Shown here piece by piece: positions 1 to 12,241 of a stretch of 64,000 nucleotides of DNA. The stretch's first letter is position 1. Every line of letters begins with the position of its first letter. The notes beneath the pieces were generated by a model. That model did no database searches and was not told the origin of the DNA. It saw nothing but the letters and a program-made list of their open reading frames with translations. The position numbers were made by a program, and so were the translations under genes. The stretch is from contig NZ_AP014862.1 in NCBI RefSeq assembly GCF_002355475.1, positions 5,332,001-5,396,000 of the forward strand. The letters run 5' to 3'. The DNA comes from Pseudomonas furukawaii. Its GTDB lineage: Bacteria; Pseudomonadota; Gammaproteobacteria; Pseudomonadales; Pseudomonadaceae.

Positions 1-423
1 CATGGCCATGGCCTGATGGTGTTCCGGATTGAATGGCGTGCCGTGGGGGTCCACCGCTTCCACCTGGAAACGCTTCAGGGTGTCGTGGAACAGCTTGAGG
101 GTCAGTTCCATGCCCTCGCGCACCGGCTTGATGGCCTCGTCGGTAGCGCTGGTCATTTCCAGGCCACGCTCCAGGCTGTCGACCACCGGCAGCAGATCAT
201 TGGCGAACCTTTCCAGGGCGAACTTGTGCGCCTTCTCCACATCCTGCTCGGCGCGGCGGCGAATGTTCTGCAGCTCGGCCACAGCGCGCAGCGACTGATC
301 CTGGGCCGCGGCCAGCTGCTCTTCCAGCACCTGGACGCGAGCGGCGAGGTCGTCACCGGAAGCGGTTTCGGCTGCGGAATTCGCGTCGGGGGTCTGGGTA
401 TCCAGGGTCTGTTCGTCGGCCAT
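1..423 (-). CDS. grpE: GrpE nucleotide-exchange factor (C-terminus outside window)
   Basis: Cytoplasmic co-chaperone that releases ADP from DnaK in the DnaK-DnaJ-GrpE folding cycle. About 141 codons are present out of a usual length near 190; the rest lies left of position 1. The reading shows an acidic, low-complexity start ([14 protein letters not shown]), then a long coiled coil ([19 protein letters not shown]), the family stretch [13 protein letters not shown] and the sequence [16 protein letters not shown]. The start ATG at 423 has a strong AGGAGG site a few bases upstream and lies behind a heat-shock promoter. It is divergent from recN, the usual Pseudomonas arrangement. Confidence 0.96.
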   Translation of the reverse strand, partial: MADEQTLDTQTPDANSAAETASGDDLAARVQVLEEQLAAAQDQSLRAVAELQNIRRRAEQDVEKAHKFALERFANDLLPVVDSLERGLEMTSATDEAIKPVREGMELTLKLFHDTLKRFQVEAVDPHGTPFNPEHHQAMAM

Positions 424-477
424 GCCTTCCTCCTCATAAAAGACAGCTGCGGGAAAGACCCGCTGATCTGTCCGCCT

Positions 478-505
478 ATATGGGGTCGCAATTTGTCGCT
501 TCAAG
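478..505 (-). promoter_or_regulatory. Sigma-32 heat-shock promoter of grpE
   Basis: On the minus strand the sequence reads CTTGAAG, 13 bases, then CCCCATAT. This matches the RpoH consensus (CTTGAAA, 11-16 bases, CCCCATnT) almost perfectly. It lies about 55 bases upstream of the grpE start, as expected for a heat-shock operon. Confidence 0.9.
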
Positions 506-538
506 GGGGAGAGGCAATTGTCAGCCAGAAAACAAACA

Positions 539-554
539 CTGTATAAATAGCCAG
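539..554 (+). promoter_or_regulatory. LexA (SOS) box upstream of recN
   Basis: The 16-mer CTGTATAAATAGCCAG has the CTG-N10-CAG LexA frame with an AT-rich core. It ends 24 bases before the recN start. recN is a classic SOS gene, so the site is very likely functional. Confidence 0.9.
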
Positions 555-578
555 CCATCTCAGCGCGGGAGTCGCACC

Positions 579-2252
579 ATGCTGGTCCACCTGTCGATCC
601 ACAACTACGCCATCGTCGAGCACCTTGACCTGGAGCTCGAAGCCGGCATGAGCGTGATCACCGGCGAAACCGGTGCCGGCAAATCCATCATGCTCGATGC
701 CCTGGGCCTGGCCCTGGGCGACCGCGCCGACAGCGGCGCAGTCAGGCCCGGCGCCGACAAGGCCGATATCCTCGCCAGCTTCGATGTCAGCGGCATCGCC
801 GAGGCCCGCGACTGGCTCGACGAACGCGACCTGGAACAGGACGGCCCCTGCATCCTGCGCCGGGTCATCACGGCCGAAGGCCGCTCCCGCGCCTACATCA
901 ACGGCACGCCCTGCCCCCTCGGCGACCTCAAGAGCCTGGGCGAATTGCTGATCGACATCCACAGCCAGCATGAGCACCAGTCCCTGCTCAAGACCGACAC
1001 CCATCGCCGCCTGCTGGACGAGTTCGCCGGCGCCAGTGAGCTCGCTCGCCAGGTCCAACTGGCGGCGCAGCGCTGGCGACAGACACGCCAGGAGCTGGAG
1101 CGGATATCCCGCTCCGGAGATGAACAACGCGCCCGCCACCAACTGCTCAGCTACCAGCTCGAAGAACTGGAGAACCTGGCCCTGGGCGAGAATGAACTGG
1201 AGCGACTGGAGCAGGAGCACAAGAACCTGACCAACGCCGGTAGCCTGCTGGGCGCCTGCCGCCAGGTGATCGACATGTGCAGCGAGAGCGATGCCGGCAA
1301 TGTACTGAGTGCGCTCACCGCCAGCCTCAACCGCCTGACCGCCTTCCACACCCAGCCTGGCGCCCTGGCGGAAGCGGTCAACCTGCTTTCGAGCGCGCAG
1401 ATCCAGGTCGAGGAGGCCGTCGGCGAACTGAACCGCTTCATCGATCATTTCGATGCCGACCCCGCGCGCCAGCAGGCCCTGGAGGAGCGACTCGACGCCA
1501 TCTACACCCTCGCCCGCAAGCACCGGGTCCAGCCCAATGACCTTGGTGAGTTGCAGCAACGGCTGCTGGAAGAACTGGAAGCCCTGAACGCCGACGACGA
1601 AGCCGCCGAGCGCCTGGGCGACGAGCTGGCCGCCTACGAGCGTCACTACCGGGAAAAGGCCGAAGAACTCAGCCTCCTGCGCAATGACGCCGCCGCACGA
1701 CTGGCCGGGGCGGTGGAGACCGAGATGCAGCGCCTGGGCATGCCCGGCGGCCGCTTCAGCATCCAGCTCAGCCGCAGTGAGGCCTGCGAGCCCCAGCACT
1801 TCGGCCTGGAACAGGTGGAGTTCCTCGTCAGCGCCAACCCGGGGCAACCCCTCAAGACCCTGGCACGTGTCGCTTCCGGCGGCGAACTGTCGCGCATCAG
1901 CCTGGCCATCCAGGTGATCACCGCCCAGACCTCGCGCGTTCCGACGCTGGTCTTCGACGAAGTGGATGTCGGCATCGGCGGCCCCACCGCCGAAGTGGTC
2001 GGGCAATTGCTACGCCGCCTGGGCGAACGCGGCCAGGTGCTCACCGTCACCCACCTTCCCCAGGTCGCCGCGCAGGGCCACCATCATCTCTTCGTGCACA
2101 AGCAACGCGGCAGCCAGGAAACCCGCACCGCTGTCGCCAAGCTGCAGGAGTCGGCGCGCGTGGAGGAAATCGCCCGGATGCTGGGAGGCGTCGACCTTAC
2201 CGAGGAGTCCCTCGCCCACGCGCGAAAAATGGTCACCAGCGCCCAGGGCTGA
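579..2252 (+). CDS. recN: DNA repair protein RecN
   Basis: SMC-like ATPase that binds DNA ends in double-strand-break repair. The 557-residue length is normal for the family. Walker A (GETGAGKS) is at residues 29-36. A long coiled-coil region rich in Glu, Leu and Arg fills the middle. The ABC signature (ASGGELSRI) and Walker B ([12 protein letters not shown]) are near the C-terminus, followed by the [11 protein letters not shown]-loop region. The ATG at 579 is chosen over an upstream in-frame codon because the protein then begins [14 protein letters not shown] like other RecN proteins, and because the LexA box would otherwise be inside the gene. It is SOS-regulated and divergent from grpE. 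Confidence 0.97.
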   Translation: MLVHLSIHNYAIVEHLDLELEAGMSVITGETGAGKSIMLDALGLALGDRADSGAVRPGADKADILASFDVSGIAEARDWLDERDLEQDGPCILRRVITAEGRSRAYINGTPCPLGDLKSLGELLIDIHSQHEHQSLLKTDTHRRLLDEFAGASELARQVQLAAQRWRQTRQELERISRSGDEQRARHQLLSYQLEELENLALGENELERLEQEHKNLTNAGSLLGACRQVIDMCSESDAGNVLSALTASLNRLTAFHTQPGALAEAVNLLSSAQIQVEEAVGELNRFIDHFDADPARQQALEERLDAIYTLARKHRVQPNDLGELQQRLLEELEALNADDEAAERLGDELAAYERHYREKAEELSLLRNDAAARLAGAVETEMQRLGMPGGRFSIQLSRSEACEPQHFGLEQVEFLVSANPGQPLKTLARVASGGELSRISLAIQVITAQTSRVPTLVFDEVDVGIGGPTAEVVGQLLRRLGERGQVLTVTHLPQVAAQGHHHLFVHKQRGSQETRTAVAKLQESARVEEIARMLGGVDLTEESLAHARKMVTSAQG

Positions 2253-2265
2253 CCCCGGAAACGAA

Positions 2266-2289
2266 GAAGGCGACCCAAGGGTCGCCTTC
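2266..2289. terminator. Hairpin between recN and fur (convergent genes)
   Basis: Perfect 11-bp arms GAAGGCGACCC and GGGTCGCCTTC are separated by two bases. The hairpin lies between the stop codons of recN (+) and fur (-), so it can end both transcripts. The T-tract is weak on both sides (TTCGTTT on the minus strand). Confidence 0.7.
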
Positions 2290-2307
2290 CTGCATCATGC
2301 GTCGCGC

Positions 2308-2712
2308 TTATTTCTTCTTGCGGACGTAGAGCACCAGATTGTGATCGACGAGCTCGAAACCACGCTCCTTTACGATCTCCTTCTGGCGACGCTCGATCTC
2401 CGGATCGAAGAACTCGATGACCTCGCCGGTGTCCACGCACACCATGTGGTCATGGTGGCCGCTGTCAGCCAGTTCGAATACCGCATGACCGCCATCGAAG
2501 TTGTGACGGACCACCAGGCCCGCGGCTTCGAACTGGGTCAGCACCCGGTAGACGGTGGCAAGGCCAACGTCTTCGCCCGCCTCCATCAGGGCCTTGTAGA
2601 CGTCCTCCGCGCTCATGTGGCGCTGCTCGGTGGAGTCGAGCATCTGGAGGATCTTGACTCGAGGCAAGGTCACCTTGAGGCCGGCTTTACGCAGTTCGTT
2701 GTTTTCAACCAT
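2308..2712 (-). CDS. fur: Ferric uptake regulator Fur
   Basis: Iron-responsive repressor that binds Fe2+ and blocks iron-uptake genes. At 134 residues it matches the family. The N-terminal winged helix contains KVTLPRVKILQML and the HMSAEDVYKAL and GLATVYRVLTQFE helices. The C-terminal dimerisation and metal domain has the histidine cluster GHHDHMVC near residue 86. The C-terminal zinc-site cysteines of E. coli Fur are not seen; the protein ends in RKKK, as Pseudomonas Fur proteins tend to. It is divergent from bamE, the normal Pseudomonas order. Confidence 0.96.
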   Translation of the reverse strand: MVENNELRKAGLKVTLPRVKILQMLDSTEQRHMSAEDVYKALMEAGEDVGLATVYRVLTQFEAAGLVVRHNFDGGHAVFELADSGHHDHMVCVDTGEVIEFFDPEIERRQKEIVKERGFELVDHNLVLYVRKKK

Positions 2713-2811
2713 GGTCAGCTTTCTCGTGGAATGCGGCTTTCGCAGCTTCCCTTAATGCAGGTATGATCGGGACTTTTCGTGCCCAGCCAAGATAGTGGAA
2801 GTCTCCCACCG

Positions 2812-3339
2812 ATGCAAAACACCAAGCTCCTGCTGACCAGCCTATCCTTCGCAGGCTTGCTCGCACTCGCCGGTTGTTCGTTTCCCGGGGTCTACAAGAT
2901 CGATATCCAGCAGGGCAACGTCGTAACGCAGGACATGATAGACCAGTTGAAGCCCGGAATGACCCGGCGCCAAGTGCGGTTTATCATGGGCAATCCGCTG
3001 ATTACCGACACCTTCCACGCCAATCGCTGGGACTATCTCTACAGCATCCAGCCGGGCGGTGGTCAGCGCCTGCAGGAGCGTGTCAGCCTGATGTTCGACG
3101 GCAACGATCAACTGATCGGCCTGGCCGGTGACTTCATGCCGGGCGTGAGCCGCGACGAAGCCATCCTGGGTACCGACAGCACCACCACCGAGGTGAAACC
3201 GGATCAGCCGCAACAGCAGCAGAAGGCCGAAGAGCCTCCGGCACCGGGCTCGCTGCTGGAAAAGATCCAGAAGGAAGTGGACAGCGCCGAACCGGTACCG
3301 GTACCGATCCCGGAACCGCTAGACACCTCGCCGCAGTAA
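2812..3339 (+). CDS. bamE: Outer-membrane assembly lipoprotein BamE (OmlA)
   Basis: Small lipoprotein of the BAM complex, which folds beta-barrel proteins into the outer membrane. The 175-residue reading starts at [10 protein letters not shown], with a type II signal peptide and lipobox LAGC (Cys22). The SmpA/OmlA domain follows, with the signature [17 protein letters not shown] and [12 protein letters not shown]. The C-terminal tail is Pro/Gln/Glu rich and probably unstructured. An in-frame GTG at 2779 would add 11 residues before the signal peptide and is rejected. The gene is divergent from fur. Confidence 0.94.
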   Translation: MQNTKLLLTSLSFAGLLALAGCSFPGVYKIDIQQGNVVTQDMIDQLKPGMTRRQVRFIMGNPLITDTFHANRWDYLYSIQPGGGQRLQERVSLMFDGNDQLIGLAGDFMPGVSRDEAILGTDSTTTEVKPDQPQQQQKAEEPPAPGSLLEKIQKEVDSAEPVPVPIPEPLDTSPQ

Positions 3340-3350
3340 CAGGTGGCGAC

Positions 3351-3379
3351 AAAAAGCCCGGGCTGGTCCCGGGCTTTTT
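3351..3379. terminator. Bidirectional terminator between bamE and rnfH
   Basis: AAAAAGCCCGGG and CCCGGGCTTTTT arms flank a 5-base loop. Runs of A and T at both ends make it a good intrinsic terminator for both convergent genes. Confidence 0.9.
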
Positions 3380-3391
3380 CATGGGTGCGAA

Positions 3392-3712
3392 TCAGGCATC
3401 CGGCTCGCCAGCCCTGGCCTGTGCCGCCTTGGCCGCGCGCTGCTTGCGCACCTCCTTGGGATCGGCGACCAGGGGGCGGTAGATCTCGATCCGATCCCCC
3501 CGCTCCAGCACCCGCTCCTCGGGCTTGGGCAGCGCCTTGCCGAAGATCCCCAGCGGGCAGGTTGCCAGGTCGAGCCCGGGGAACTGTGCCCCCAACCCGG
3601 ACTGCAATACCGCCTCGCGAGCGCTGCATCCCTCTTGCACCTCCATACGCAGCAATACCTGACGCTCCGGCAAGGCGTAGACCACTTCGACCTGGATCAG
3701 CGCCTCAGCCAT
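3392..3712 (-). CDS. rnfH: RnfH family ubiquitin-like protein
   Basis: Small beta-grasp protein of the RnfH/UPF0125 family, 106 residues; its biochemical role is unknown. The reading contains IQVEVVYALPERQ, the conserved GIFGK segment and ERGDRIEIYRPLVADPKE, the family signature. The tail is rich in Lys, Arg and Ala. The start at 3712 (MAEALIQVEV) overlaps the end of ratA by 8 bases, so the two are translated from one transcript. The rnfH-ratA-smpB neighbourhood is widely conserved in gammaproteobacteria. Confidence 0.93.
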   Translation of the reverse strand: MAEALIQVEVVYALPERQVLLRMEVQEGCSAREAVLQSGLGAQFPGLDLATCPLGIFGKALPKPEERVLERGDRIEIYRPLVADPKEVRKQRAAKAAQARAGEPDA

Positions 3713-4139
3713 GGAGTTGTTTCGCCCGCTGGCAGAAAGCATCCACCAAGGTGTTGGCGGCCTGATTGAACAGCGGTCCAAGGGTGGCCTTGATGATCGG
3801 GCCGGCATAGTCGAAGCGCAGGTCCAGGCTGATCTTGCAGGCCTTATCTCCCAGCGCCTTGAAGTGCCAGACCCCATGCAGCTGGGTGAAGGGCCCCTCC
3901 TCGAGGTTCATTTCGATGCTCTGGCCCGCCGTCAGCCTGTTCCGCGTCACAAACCGCTGACTCATGCTCCCCTTGGCCACTTCAAGACTGGCGAGCATAT
4001 GGCTTTCGCTCTGCTCCATCACAGTCGCCGCGGAGCACCAGGGCAGGAACTCAGGGTAACGCGCCACGTCGTTGACCAAGTCGTAGAGCGCCTGCGCAGG
4101 GAACGGCAACAGGGCGGAGCGCTGGATATGGGTGGTCAT
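3705..4139 (-). CDS. ratA: RatA/Coq10-type START-domain protein
   Basis: 144-residue SRPBCC (START-like) protein. E. coli RatA was described as blocking 70S ribosome assembly, while homologues (Coq10, PasT) are linked to ubiquinone function; either role is possible here. The family reading is clear: ALLPFPAQALYDLVNDV, the YPEFLPWC motif, and a helix near the end (PLFNQAANTLVDAFCQRA). The start at 4139 (MTTHIQRS) is preferred to an upstream codon that would add an unconserved extension. It is divergent from smpB and precedes rnfH in a two-gene operon. Confidence 0.9.
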   Translation of the reverse strand: MTTHIQRSALLPFPAQALYDLVNDVARYPEFLPWCSAATVMEQSESHMLASLEVAKGSMSQRFVTRNRLTAGQSIEMNLEEGPFTQLHGVWHFKALGDKACKISLDLRFDYAGPIIKATLGPLFNQAANTLVDAFCQRAKQLHG

Positions 4140-4278
4140 TCTGGCCTCGAACGGTGTTCCACGCCGCGCCAGGCGAAGACGCACCGGGGCGGACTGGTCG
4201 AAAAAAGTGCAGCATTGTCGAGGATAAGCCTCCATGGCTCAAGCCTACGCCGCCGTAGCCGCGCCGACTGCGACTCCC

Positions 4279-4284
4279 TATAAT
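4279..4284 (+). promoter_or_regulatory. TATAAT -10 box immediately upstream of smpB
   Basis: A perfect -10 hexamer TATAAT ends 9 bases before the smpB ATG. No good -35 is seen at 17 bases. If used, the transcript would begin only a few bases before the start codon. Confidence 0.5.
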
Positions 4285-4293
4285 GCGCCGCCT

Positions 4294-4773
4294 ATGGCTA
4301 AGCAAAAGAAACATCCACAAGGCACCATCGCCCTCAACAAGAAGGCGCTGCACGACTACTCCATCGAACAGAAGTTCGAGGCTGGCCTCGCCCTGGCCGG
4401 CTGGGAAGTGAAGAGCCTGCGCGCTGGCAAGGCACAGCTGGTGGACAGCTACGTGCTGCTCAAGGACGGCGAAGCCTGGCTGCTCGGCAGCCACATCACC
4501 CCCCTGAAAACCGCGAGCACCCACGTGATCGCCGACCCGGTTCGCACCCGCAAGCTACTGCTGCACAAGCGCGAGCTGGGCAAGCTGTTCGGTGCGGTGC
4601 AACAGAAGGGCTACGCCTGCGTGGCGCTCTCGCTCTACTGGAAGAAGCACCTGATCAAGTGCGAGATCGCGCTGGCCAAGGGCAAGAAGGAATTCGACAA
4701 GCGCGCCACGGAGAAGGAGCGGGACTCCGACCGCGAGATCGCCCGCGCCATGCGCACCAAGGGCAAGGAATAA
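4294..4773 (+). CDS. smpB: SsrA-binding protein SmpB
   Basis: RNA-binding partner of tmRNA in rescue of stalled ribosomes. The 159-residue length is normal. The OB-fold core includes [32 protein letters not shown] and [16 protein letters not shown]. The basic C-terminal tail ([16 protein letters not shown]) enters the mRNA channel in known structures. The ATG at 4294 gives the usual MAKQKKHP start; an ATG at 4234 would add 20 unconserved residues. The tmRNA gene is about 11 kb downstream on the same strand. Confidence 0.96.
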   Translation: MAKQKKHPQGTIALNKKALHDYSIEQKFEAGLALAGWEVKSLRAGKAQLVDSYVLLKDGEAWLLGSHITPLKTASTHVIADPVRTRKLLLHKRELGKLFGAVQQKGYACVALSLYWKKHLIKCEIALAKGKKEFDKRATEKERDSDREIARAMRTKGKE

Positions 4774-4823
4774 GCGCCTCGGGCACTGCGCCCGGGCAAG
4801 ACCCTCTGCGACGCCCTCTCCCG

Positions 4824-5591
4824 TCAGCTACCCTGGCGCCGCTGCGCGCGCGCCAGGCGCTGAGCTTCCAGCTGCCCTTCCGCAAGCACCTCCTGCACAT
4901 ACTGGATGTGCTGGTGGGAGATCTCCCGGGCTTCTTCGGCGCGCCGCTGGACTATCGCCTCATACAGTGCGCGGTGCTGCCGCACCAGCATTTCCCGGGT
5001 CTCGCTGCGCTGCAGGTACATTCCGCCGATATTGGTCACCACGTTGTGCTTGAGCAGGTCGAACAGCCCGCGGATGGTATGCAGCAGCACCGCGTTATGG
5101 CTGGCTTCAGCGATGGCCAGGTGAAAACGGGCATCCGCCGCCCCTTCATCCGCGCGGCTCGCGGTGCTGTCCGGCGCATAGCAGGCCTGAAGGTTCTCGT
5201 ACGCCTCGGTCAGGCGCTGATGATCCACCGGGGTCGCCCTCTGGGCCGCATAGAAGGCGCAGGAGCCTTCCAGCGTGTGGCGAAACTCCAGCAGGTCACG
5301 CTGGGCATCCGGATTGCCCTCCAGCAGTTGCAGGAGCGGATCGCTGAAAGTGCTGCCCAGCTCCGCCGCTACGTAGGTGCCGCCGCCCTGGCGACTGACC
5401 AGCAGGCCGCGCGCCACCAGTTTCTGGATCGCCTCTCGCAGTGACGGGCGCGACACGCCGAACTGCTCGGCCAGGGCGCGCTCGGCCGGCAACCGCTCAC
5501 CCGCTTTCAAGGTGCCCTCGAGAATCATCGCCTCCAGCTGGCTGACGATGTCGTCCGACAAACGGCGCTGACGTACCTGACCGAATCCCAT
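4824..5591 (-). CDS. lldR: GntR/FadR-family lactate regulator LldR
   Basis: Transcription factor expected to repress the lactate genes until lactate is present. 255 residues. The N-terminal winged helix (LSDDIVSQLEAMILEG, GERLPAERALAEQFGVSRPS) is followed by an FCD effector domain with metal-binding-type residues in the DARFHLAIAEASHN segment. The ATG at 5591 (MGFGQVRQRR) is chosen over a GTG at 5603 because the family usually begins there. It is divergent from lldP, and an operator-like palindrome sits in the shared intergenic region. Confidence 0.9.
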   Translation of the reverse strand: MGFGQVRQRRLSDDIVSQLEAMILEGTLKAGERLPAERALAEQFGVSRPSLREAIQKLVARGLLVSRQGGGTYVAAELGSTFSDPLLQLLEGNPDAQRDLLEFRHTLEGSCAFYAAQRATPVDHQRLTEAYENLQACYAPDSTASRADEGAADARFHLAIAEASHNAVLLHTIRGLFDLLKHNVVTNIGGMYLQRSETREMLVRQHRALYEAIVQRRAEEAREISHQHIQYVQEVLAEGQLEAQRLARAQRRQGS

Positions 5592-5737
5592 TGCTTCACC
5601 CACTTGGTTGCGAGCCGCCGCGCGGCCTTCTGTTCCGGTGCCTGCGGCGCGTGACGGCGCAGCCTAGCGACACCACTCCCCCCTTACAAGCTCCAGCCCC
5701 GCCCCCTAGACCCCGACCAAAGTCTGAGCGCGGCAAA

Positions 5738-5743
5738 TTGACA
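5738..5743 (+). promoter_or_regulatory. Candidate -35 element of the lldP promoter
   Basis: A consensus TTGACA lies 40 bases upstream of the palindrome in the 326-base lldR-lldP gap. The -10 at 17 bases (TTACTC) is poor, so this is only a candidate. Confidence 0.4.
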
Positions 5744-5782
5744 CAAGAATAGTGCTGCTTTTACTCTTGGCGCTCGCTCTTG

Positions 5783-5803
5783 TAAATTGGTCTTACCAAT
5801 TTA
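5783..5803. promoter_or_regulatory. LldR operator-like palindrome
   Basis: A perfect inverted repeat, AAATTGGT-N3-ACCAATTT with one more T/A pair at the ends. It carries the TGGT-N3-ACCA core used by FadR-type GntR regulators. It lies between lldR and lldP, 115 bases before the lldP start and downstream of the candidate -35, so bound LldR would block transcription. Confidence 0.8.
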
Positions 5804-5917
5804 CCCGGCGAATGCAGCGCCGACTCGGTCTTCGCCTGCCGTCCTGCCACAAACTCGGCGGTTCCAGTTCGATCCGGCTAACAGGCACTCAAAAAACAAT
5901 TAGGGAGCCACCCCACG

Positions 5918-7603
5918 ATGCAAACCTGGCAGCAGCTCTACACCCCCCTTGGCAGCCTCTGGCTGTCGGCGCTCGTCGCACTGATCCCGATCATTTTCTT
6001 CTTCCTGGCCCTGGCGGTGTTCCGCATGAAGGGCTACATCGCCGGCACCATCACCCTGGCGCTGTCCCTCGCGGTCGCCATATTCGCCTTCCAGATGCCA
6101 GTGGACATGGCTTTCGCCGCCGCGGGTTATGGTTTCGCCTACGGTCTCTGGCCCATCGCCTGGATCATCGTCGCGGCGGTGTTCCTCTACAAACTGACGG
6201 TCAAGAGCGGCCAGTTCGAAGTGATCCGCAGCTCCGTGCTGTCCATCACCGACGACCAGCGCCTGCAGGTGCTGCTGATCGGCTTCTCCTTCGGCGCGTT
6301 CCTGGAAGGCGCGGCCGGCTTCGGCGCCCCGGTGGCCATCACCGCCGCCCTGCTGGTGGGCCTTGGCTTCAACCCGCTGTACGCCGCCGGCCTCTGCCTG
6401 ATCGCGAACACCGCGCCGGTGGCCTTCGGCGCCCTGGGCATCCCGATCATCGTCGCGGGCCAGGTGACCGGCATTGACGCGTTCAAGATCGGTGCCATGA
6501 CCGGCCGCCAACTGCCCCTCCTGTCCATCATCGTGCCCTTCTGGCTGGTCGCCATGATGGACGGCTGGCGCGGCGTAAAGGAAACCTGGCCGGCCGCCCT
6601 GGTAGCAGGCGCCAGCTTCGCCGTCACCCAGTACTTCACCTCCAACTTCATTGGCCCGGAACTGCCCGACATCACCTCCGCCCTTGTGAGCCTGGTGTCC
6701 CTGACCCTGTTCCTCAAGGTCTGGCAGCCCAAACGCGCCGAGAGCGCCGAAGTCGTCGGCATATCCGGCGGCGCGGCCGTGATGGGGGGCTTCGGCGGTG
6801 CACGCAGCACCACCCCGTCGCCCTACGGCTTCGGCGAGATCCTCAAGGCCTGGTCGCCTTTCCTGGTGCTGACCGTCCTGGTGACCATCTGGACCCTGAA
6901 ACCGTTCAAGGCCCTGTTCGCCCCGGGCGGCGCGCTGGAGCAGTTCGTCATCCTGTTCGCCATCCCGCACCTCGACCAACTGGTGGTGAAAGGCGCCCCC
7001 ATCGTCGCCACGGCCACTGCGATTCCGGCGGTCTATAAGCTGGACCCAATCTCCGCTACCGGCACCGCGATCTTCCTCTCCGCGCTGCTCTCCATGGTCA
7101 TCCTGAAGATCAATGTTAGAAATGGTCTGACCACTCTAGGTGAAACCTTCGTCGAGCTGAAGTGGCCGATCCTCTCCATCGGCATGGTGCTGGCCTTCGC
7201 CTTCGTCACCAACTTCTCCGGCATGTCCACCACCCTGGCCCTGGTGCTCGCCGGCACCGGCGCAGCCTTCCCGTTCTTCTCGCCGTTCCTTGGCTGGCTG
7301 GGGGTCTTCCTGACCGGTTCTGACACCTCGTCCAACGCCCTGTTCGGCTCGCTGCAGGCCACCACCGCCCACCAGATCGGCGTGAACGACACCCTCCTGG
7401 TAGCGGCCAATACCAGCGGCGGCGTGACCGGCAAGATGATTTCTCCGCAGTCCATCGCCGTGGCTTGCGCGGCCACCGGCATGGTAGGGAAGGAATCGGA
7501 CCTGTTCCGCTTCACCCTGAAGCACAGCCTGATCTTCGCCGCCATGGTAGGCCTGATCACCCTGGCCCAGGCCTATATATTCACCGGCATGCTGGTGCAT
7601 TGA
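5918..7603 (+). CDS. lldP: L-lactate permease LldP
   Basis: Inner-membrane lactate/proton symporter. The 561 residues are almost entirely hydrophobic, with about 12-14 membrane spans. Family segments include [17 protein letters not shown], the glycine-rich [19 protein letters not shown], and [17 protein letters not shown] near the C-terminus. ATG follows an AGGGAG site. It is the first gene of the lldP-lldD-dld run downstream of the LldR palindrome. Confidence 0.95.
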   Translation: MQTWQQLYTPLGSLWLSALVALIPIIFFFLALAVFRMKGYIAGTITLALSLAVAIFAFQMPVDMAFAAAGYGFAYGLWPIAWIIVAAVFLYKLTVKSGQFEVIRSSVLSITDDQRLQVLLIGFSFGAFLEGAAGFGAPVAITAALLVGLGFNPLYAAGLCLIANTAPVAFGALGIPIIVAGQVTGIDAFKIGAMTGRQLPLLSIIVPFWLVAMMDGWRGVKETWPAALVAGASFAVTQYFTSNFIGPELPDITSALVSLVSLTLFLKVWQPKRAESAEVVGISGGAAVMGGFGGARSTTPSPYGFGEILKAWSPFLVLTVLVTIWTLKPFKALFAPGGALEQFVILFAIPHLDQLVVKGAPIVATATAIPAVYKLDPISATGTAIFLSALLSMVILKINVRNGLTTLGETFVELKWPILSIGMVLAFAFVTNFSGMSTTLALVLAGTGAAFPFFSPFLGWLGVFLTGSDTSSNALFGSLQATTAHQIGVNDTLLVAANTSGGVTGKMISPQSIAVACAATGMVGKESDLFRFTLKHSLIFAAMVGLITLAQAYIFTGMLVH

Positions 7604-7676
7604 CGGCCCCCCGGACCGCGTGAGAACGCGGTCCGACCCTCTTTCACTGCCCTGACGCCCGAAACGGATCGACTCC

Positions 7677-8822
7677 ATGATCATCTCCGCCTCCACCGAC
7701 TACCGTGCCGCCGCCCAGCGCAAGCTGCCGCCCTTCCTGTTCCACTACATCGACGGCGGCGCCTACGCCGAGTACACGATGCGGCGCAACATCGAAGACC
7801 TGGCCGGTATCGCCCTACGCCAGCGCGTGCTGCGCAACATGTCCGAGTTGAGCCTCGACACCCAGTTGTTCGGCGAGAAACTTTCGATGCCCGTCGCCCT
7901 GGCCCCCGTGGGCCTGACCGGCATGTATGCCCGGCGCGGCGAGGTGCAGGCGGCCAAGGCGGCGTCGGCCAAGGGCATTCCCTTCACCCTCTCCACCGTC
8001 TCGGTCTGCCCGATCGAAGAAGTCGCCCCGGCCATCGACCGGCCCATGTGGTTCCAGCTCTATGTGCTGAAGGACCGCGGCTTCATGAAGAACGCCCTGG
8101 AACGCGCCAGGGCCGCTGGCGTCACCACCCTGGTGTTCACCGTCGACATGCCGGTGCCCGGCGCCCGCTACCGCGACGCCCACTCCGGCATGAGCGGTCC
8201 CAACGCGCCGCTGCGCCGCGTGCTGCAAGCCATGACCCACCCCGCCTGGGCCTGGGACGTCGGCCTGCTGGGCAAGCCCCACGACCTCGGCAACATCTCC
8301 GCCTACCGCGGCAACCCCACGGGGCTGGCCGACTACATCGGCTGGCTCGGCGCCAACTTCGACCCCTCCATCTCCTGGAAGGACCTGGAGTGGATCCGCG
8401 ACTACTGGCAGGGTCCCATGGTCATCAAGGGCATCCTCGATCCGGACGATGCGAAGGACGCGGTGAAGTTCGGCGCCGATGGCATCGTCGTCTCCAACCA
8501 CGGCGGTCGCCAGCTCGACGGCGTGCTCTCCAGCGCCCGCGCCCTGCCCGCCATCGCCGACGCGGTGAAGGGCGACCTGAAGATCCTCGCCGACTCCGGC
8601 ATCCGCACCGGCCTCGACGTGGTCCGCATGCTGGCCCTGGGCGCCGACACCGTGATGCTCGGCCGCGCCTTCGTCTACGCCCTGGCCGCCGCCGGTGGCG
8701 CGGGCGTCGGCAACCTGCTGGACCTGATCGAAAAGGAAATGCGCGTCGCCATGGTGCTCACCGGCGCCAAGTCCATCGGCGAAATCAACGCCGACGCCCT
8801 GGTACGCGAACTCGGCCGCTGA
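7677..8822 (+). CDS. lldD: FMN-dependent L-lactate dehydrogenase LldD
   Basis: Membrane-associated flavoprotein oxidising L-lactate to pyruvate and passing electrons to quinone. 381 residues, normal length. It has the alpha-hydroxy-acid oxidase fold: [22 protein letters not shown] at the start, [14 protein letters not shown], and the active-site segment [11 protein letters not shown] (catalytic His near residue 275). The FMN phosphate-binding segment is [20 protein letters not shown]. It begins 73 bases after lldP. Confidence 0.96.
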   Translation: MIISASTDYRAAAQRKLPPFLFHYIDGGAYAEYTMRRNIEDLAGIALRQRVLRNMSELSLDTQLFGEKLSMPVALAPVGLTGMYARRGEVQAAKAASAKGIPFTLSTVSVCPIEEVAPAIDRPMWFQLYVLKDRGFMKNALERARAAGVTTLVFTVDMPVPGARYRDAHSGMSGPNAPLRRVLQAMTHPAWAWDVGLLGKPHDLGNISAYRGNPTGLADYIGWLGANFDPSISWKDLEWIRDYWQGPMVIKGILDPDDAKDAVKFGADGIVVSNHGGRQLDGVLSSARALPAIADAVKGDLKILADSGIRTGLDVVRMLALGADTVMLGRAFVYALAAAGGAGVGNLLDLIEKEMRVAMVLTGAKSIGEINADALVRELGR

Positions 8823-8875
8823 GCCGACACCACCCGGCGGGCCCCAACGGCCCGCGACTGCAGACGGGACACCGC

Positions 8876-11689
<2,814 letters not shown>

Positions 11690-11709
11690 CGCCCTGCCCC
11701 GCCTCTCCT

Positions 11710-11741
11710 GGCCGGAGGCCCCAACCGGGGCCGCTCCGGCC
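11710..11741 (+). terminator. GC-rich hairpin after dld
   Basis: Arms GGCCGGAGGCCCC and GGGGCCGCTCCGGCC pair around AACC with a small bulge, 20 bases after the dld stop. The following TTCTTCC is only weakly T-rich. Confidence 0.55.
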
Positions 11742-11826
11742 GGTTCTTCCCACCGATCCATTCCGCCACACAGTTCCCGGGCGCTACCTATACTCCCCAA
11801 CGGTCAATCCCCATTGGAGGTCAGCC

Positions 11827-12072
11827 ATGCGCCGCTTTGCCGTTTTGCTCGTCGCCGCCCTGCTCAGCGCACCGGTACTCGCCTCGCACTGTCCCCAGGA
11901 CATGGCGAAGATCGACGAAATCCTGAAAACCGATCCCCCTGCCGATCCGGCCGTTCTCGAACAAGTGAAGAAACTCCGCGCCGAGGGCGAGGAACTGCAC
12001 AAATCCGGCGACCACGCCGAATCGGAAAGGGTTCTGGGGGAAGCGCTGAACCTGTTGCAGTCCAGCGAATAG
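11827..12072 (+). CDS. Small exported protein of unknown function
   Basis: 81 residues. The first 20 form a Sec signal peptide ending ...LLSAPVLAS, so the mature protein is about 61 residues and periplasmic. The mature part is charged and helical (MAKIDEILKTDPPAD, VKKLRAEGEELHKSGDH), with a tetratricopeptide-like feel but too short for a repeat. A GGAGG site lies 7 bases before the ATG, and a TATACT candidate -10 lies at 11789. I do not recognise a characterised family. Confidence 0.75.
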   Translation: MRRFAVLLVAALLSAPVLASHCPQDMAKIDEILKTDPPADPAVLEQVKKLRAEGEELHKSGDHAESERVLGEALNLLQSSE

Positions 12073-12091
12073 AAAAGACCGCAGGAAACCT

Positions 12092-12220
12092 GTAGGGGCG
12101 GGCTTGCCCGCGAACGAATCCACGCCCTTCGCCGGCAAGCCGGCTCCTACAAGCCCCCCGGTGCCGCCCCATTCGCAGGAGCGGGCTTGCCCGCGAAGAG
12201 ACCTTCGCGAGCAAGCCCGT
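12092..12220. repeat. REP elements, one inverted pair plus a second degenerate pair
   Basis: Pseudomonas REP-like units with the GCGGGCTTGCCCGC core. 12092-12114 and 12128-12150 face each other as a REPIN. 12176-12197 and 12204-12219 form a second, more degenerate pair. They fill the gap between the small exported protein and the sensor kinase. Confidence 0.85.
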
Positions 12221-12241
12221 GCATCGGCCCGAGAAAGGCCC

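Noticed and set aside
501-2006. Long open frame antisense to recN
   Set aside because: Composition mirrors the GC-rich codons of recN; no start site or family resemblance. RecN on the plus strand is certain.
8048-8875. N-terminal extension of the D-lactate dehydrogenase frame through lldD
   Set aside because: The extension is Arg/Pro-rich and overlaps lldD in another frame; ATG 8876 gives the normal domain start.
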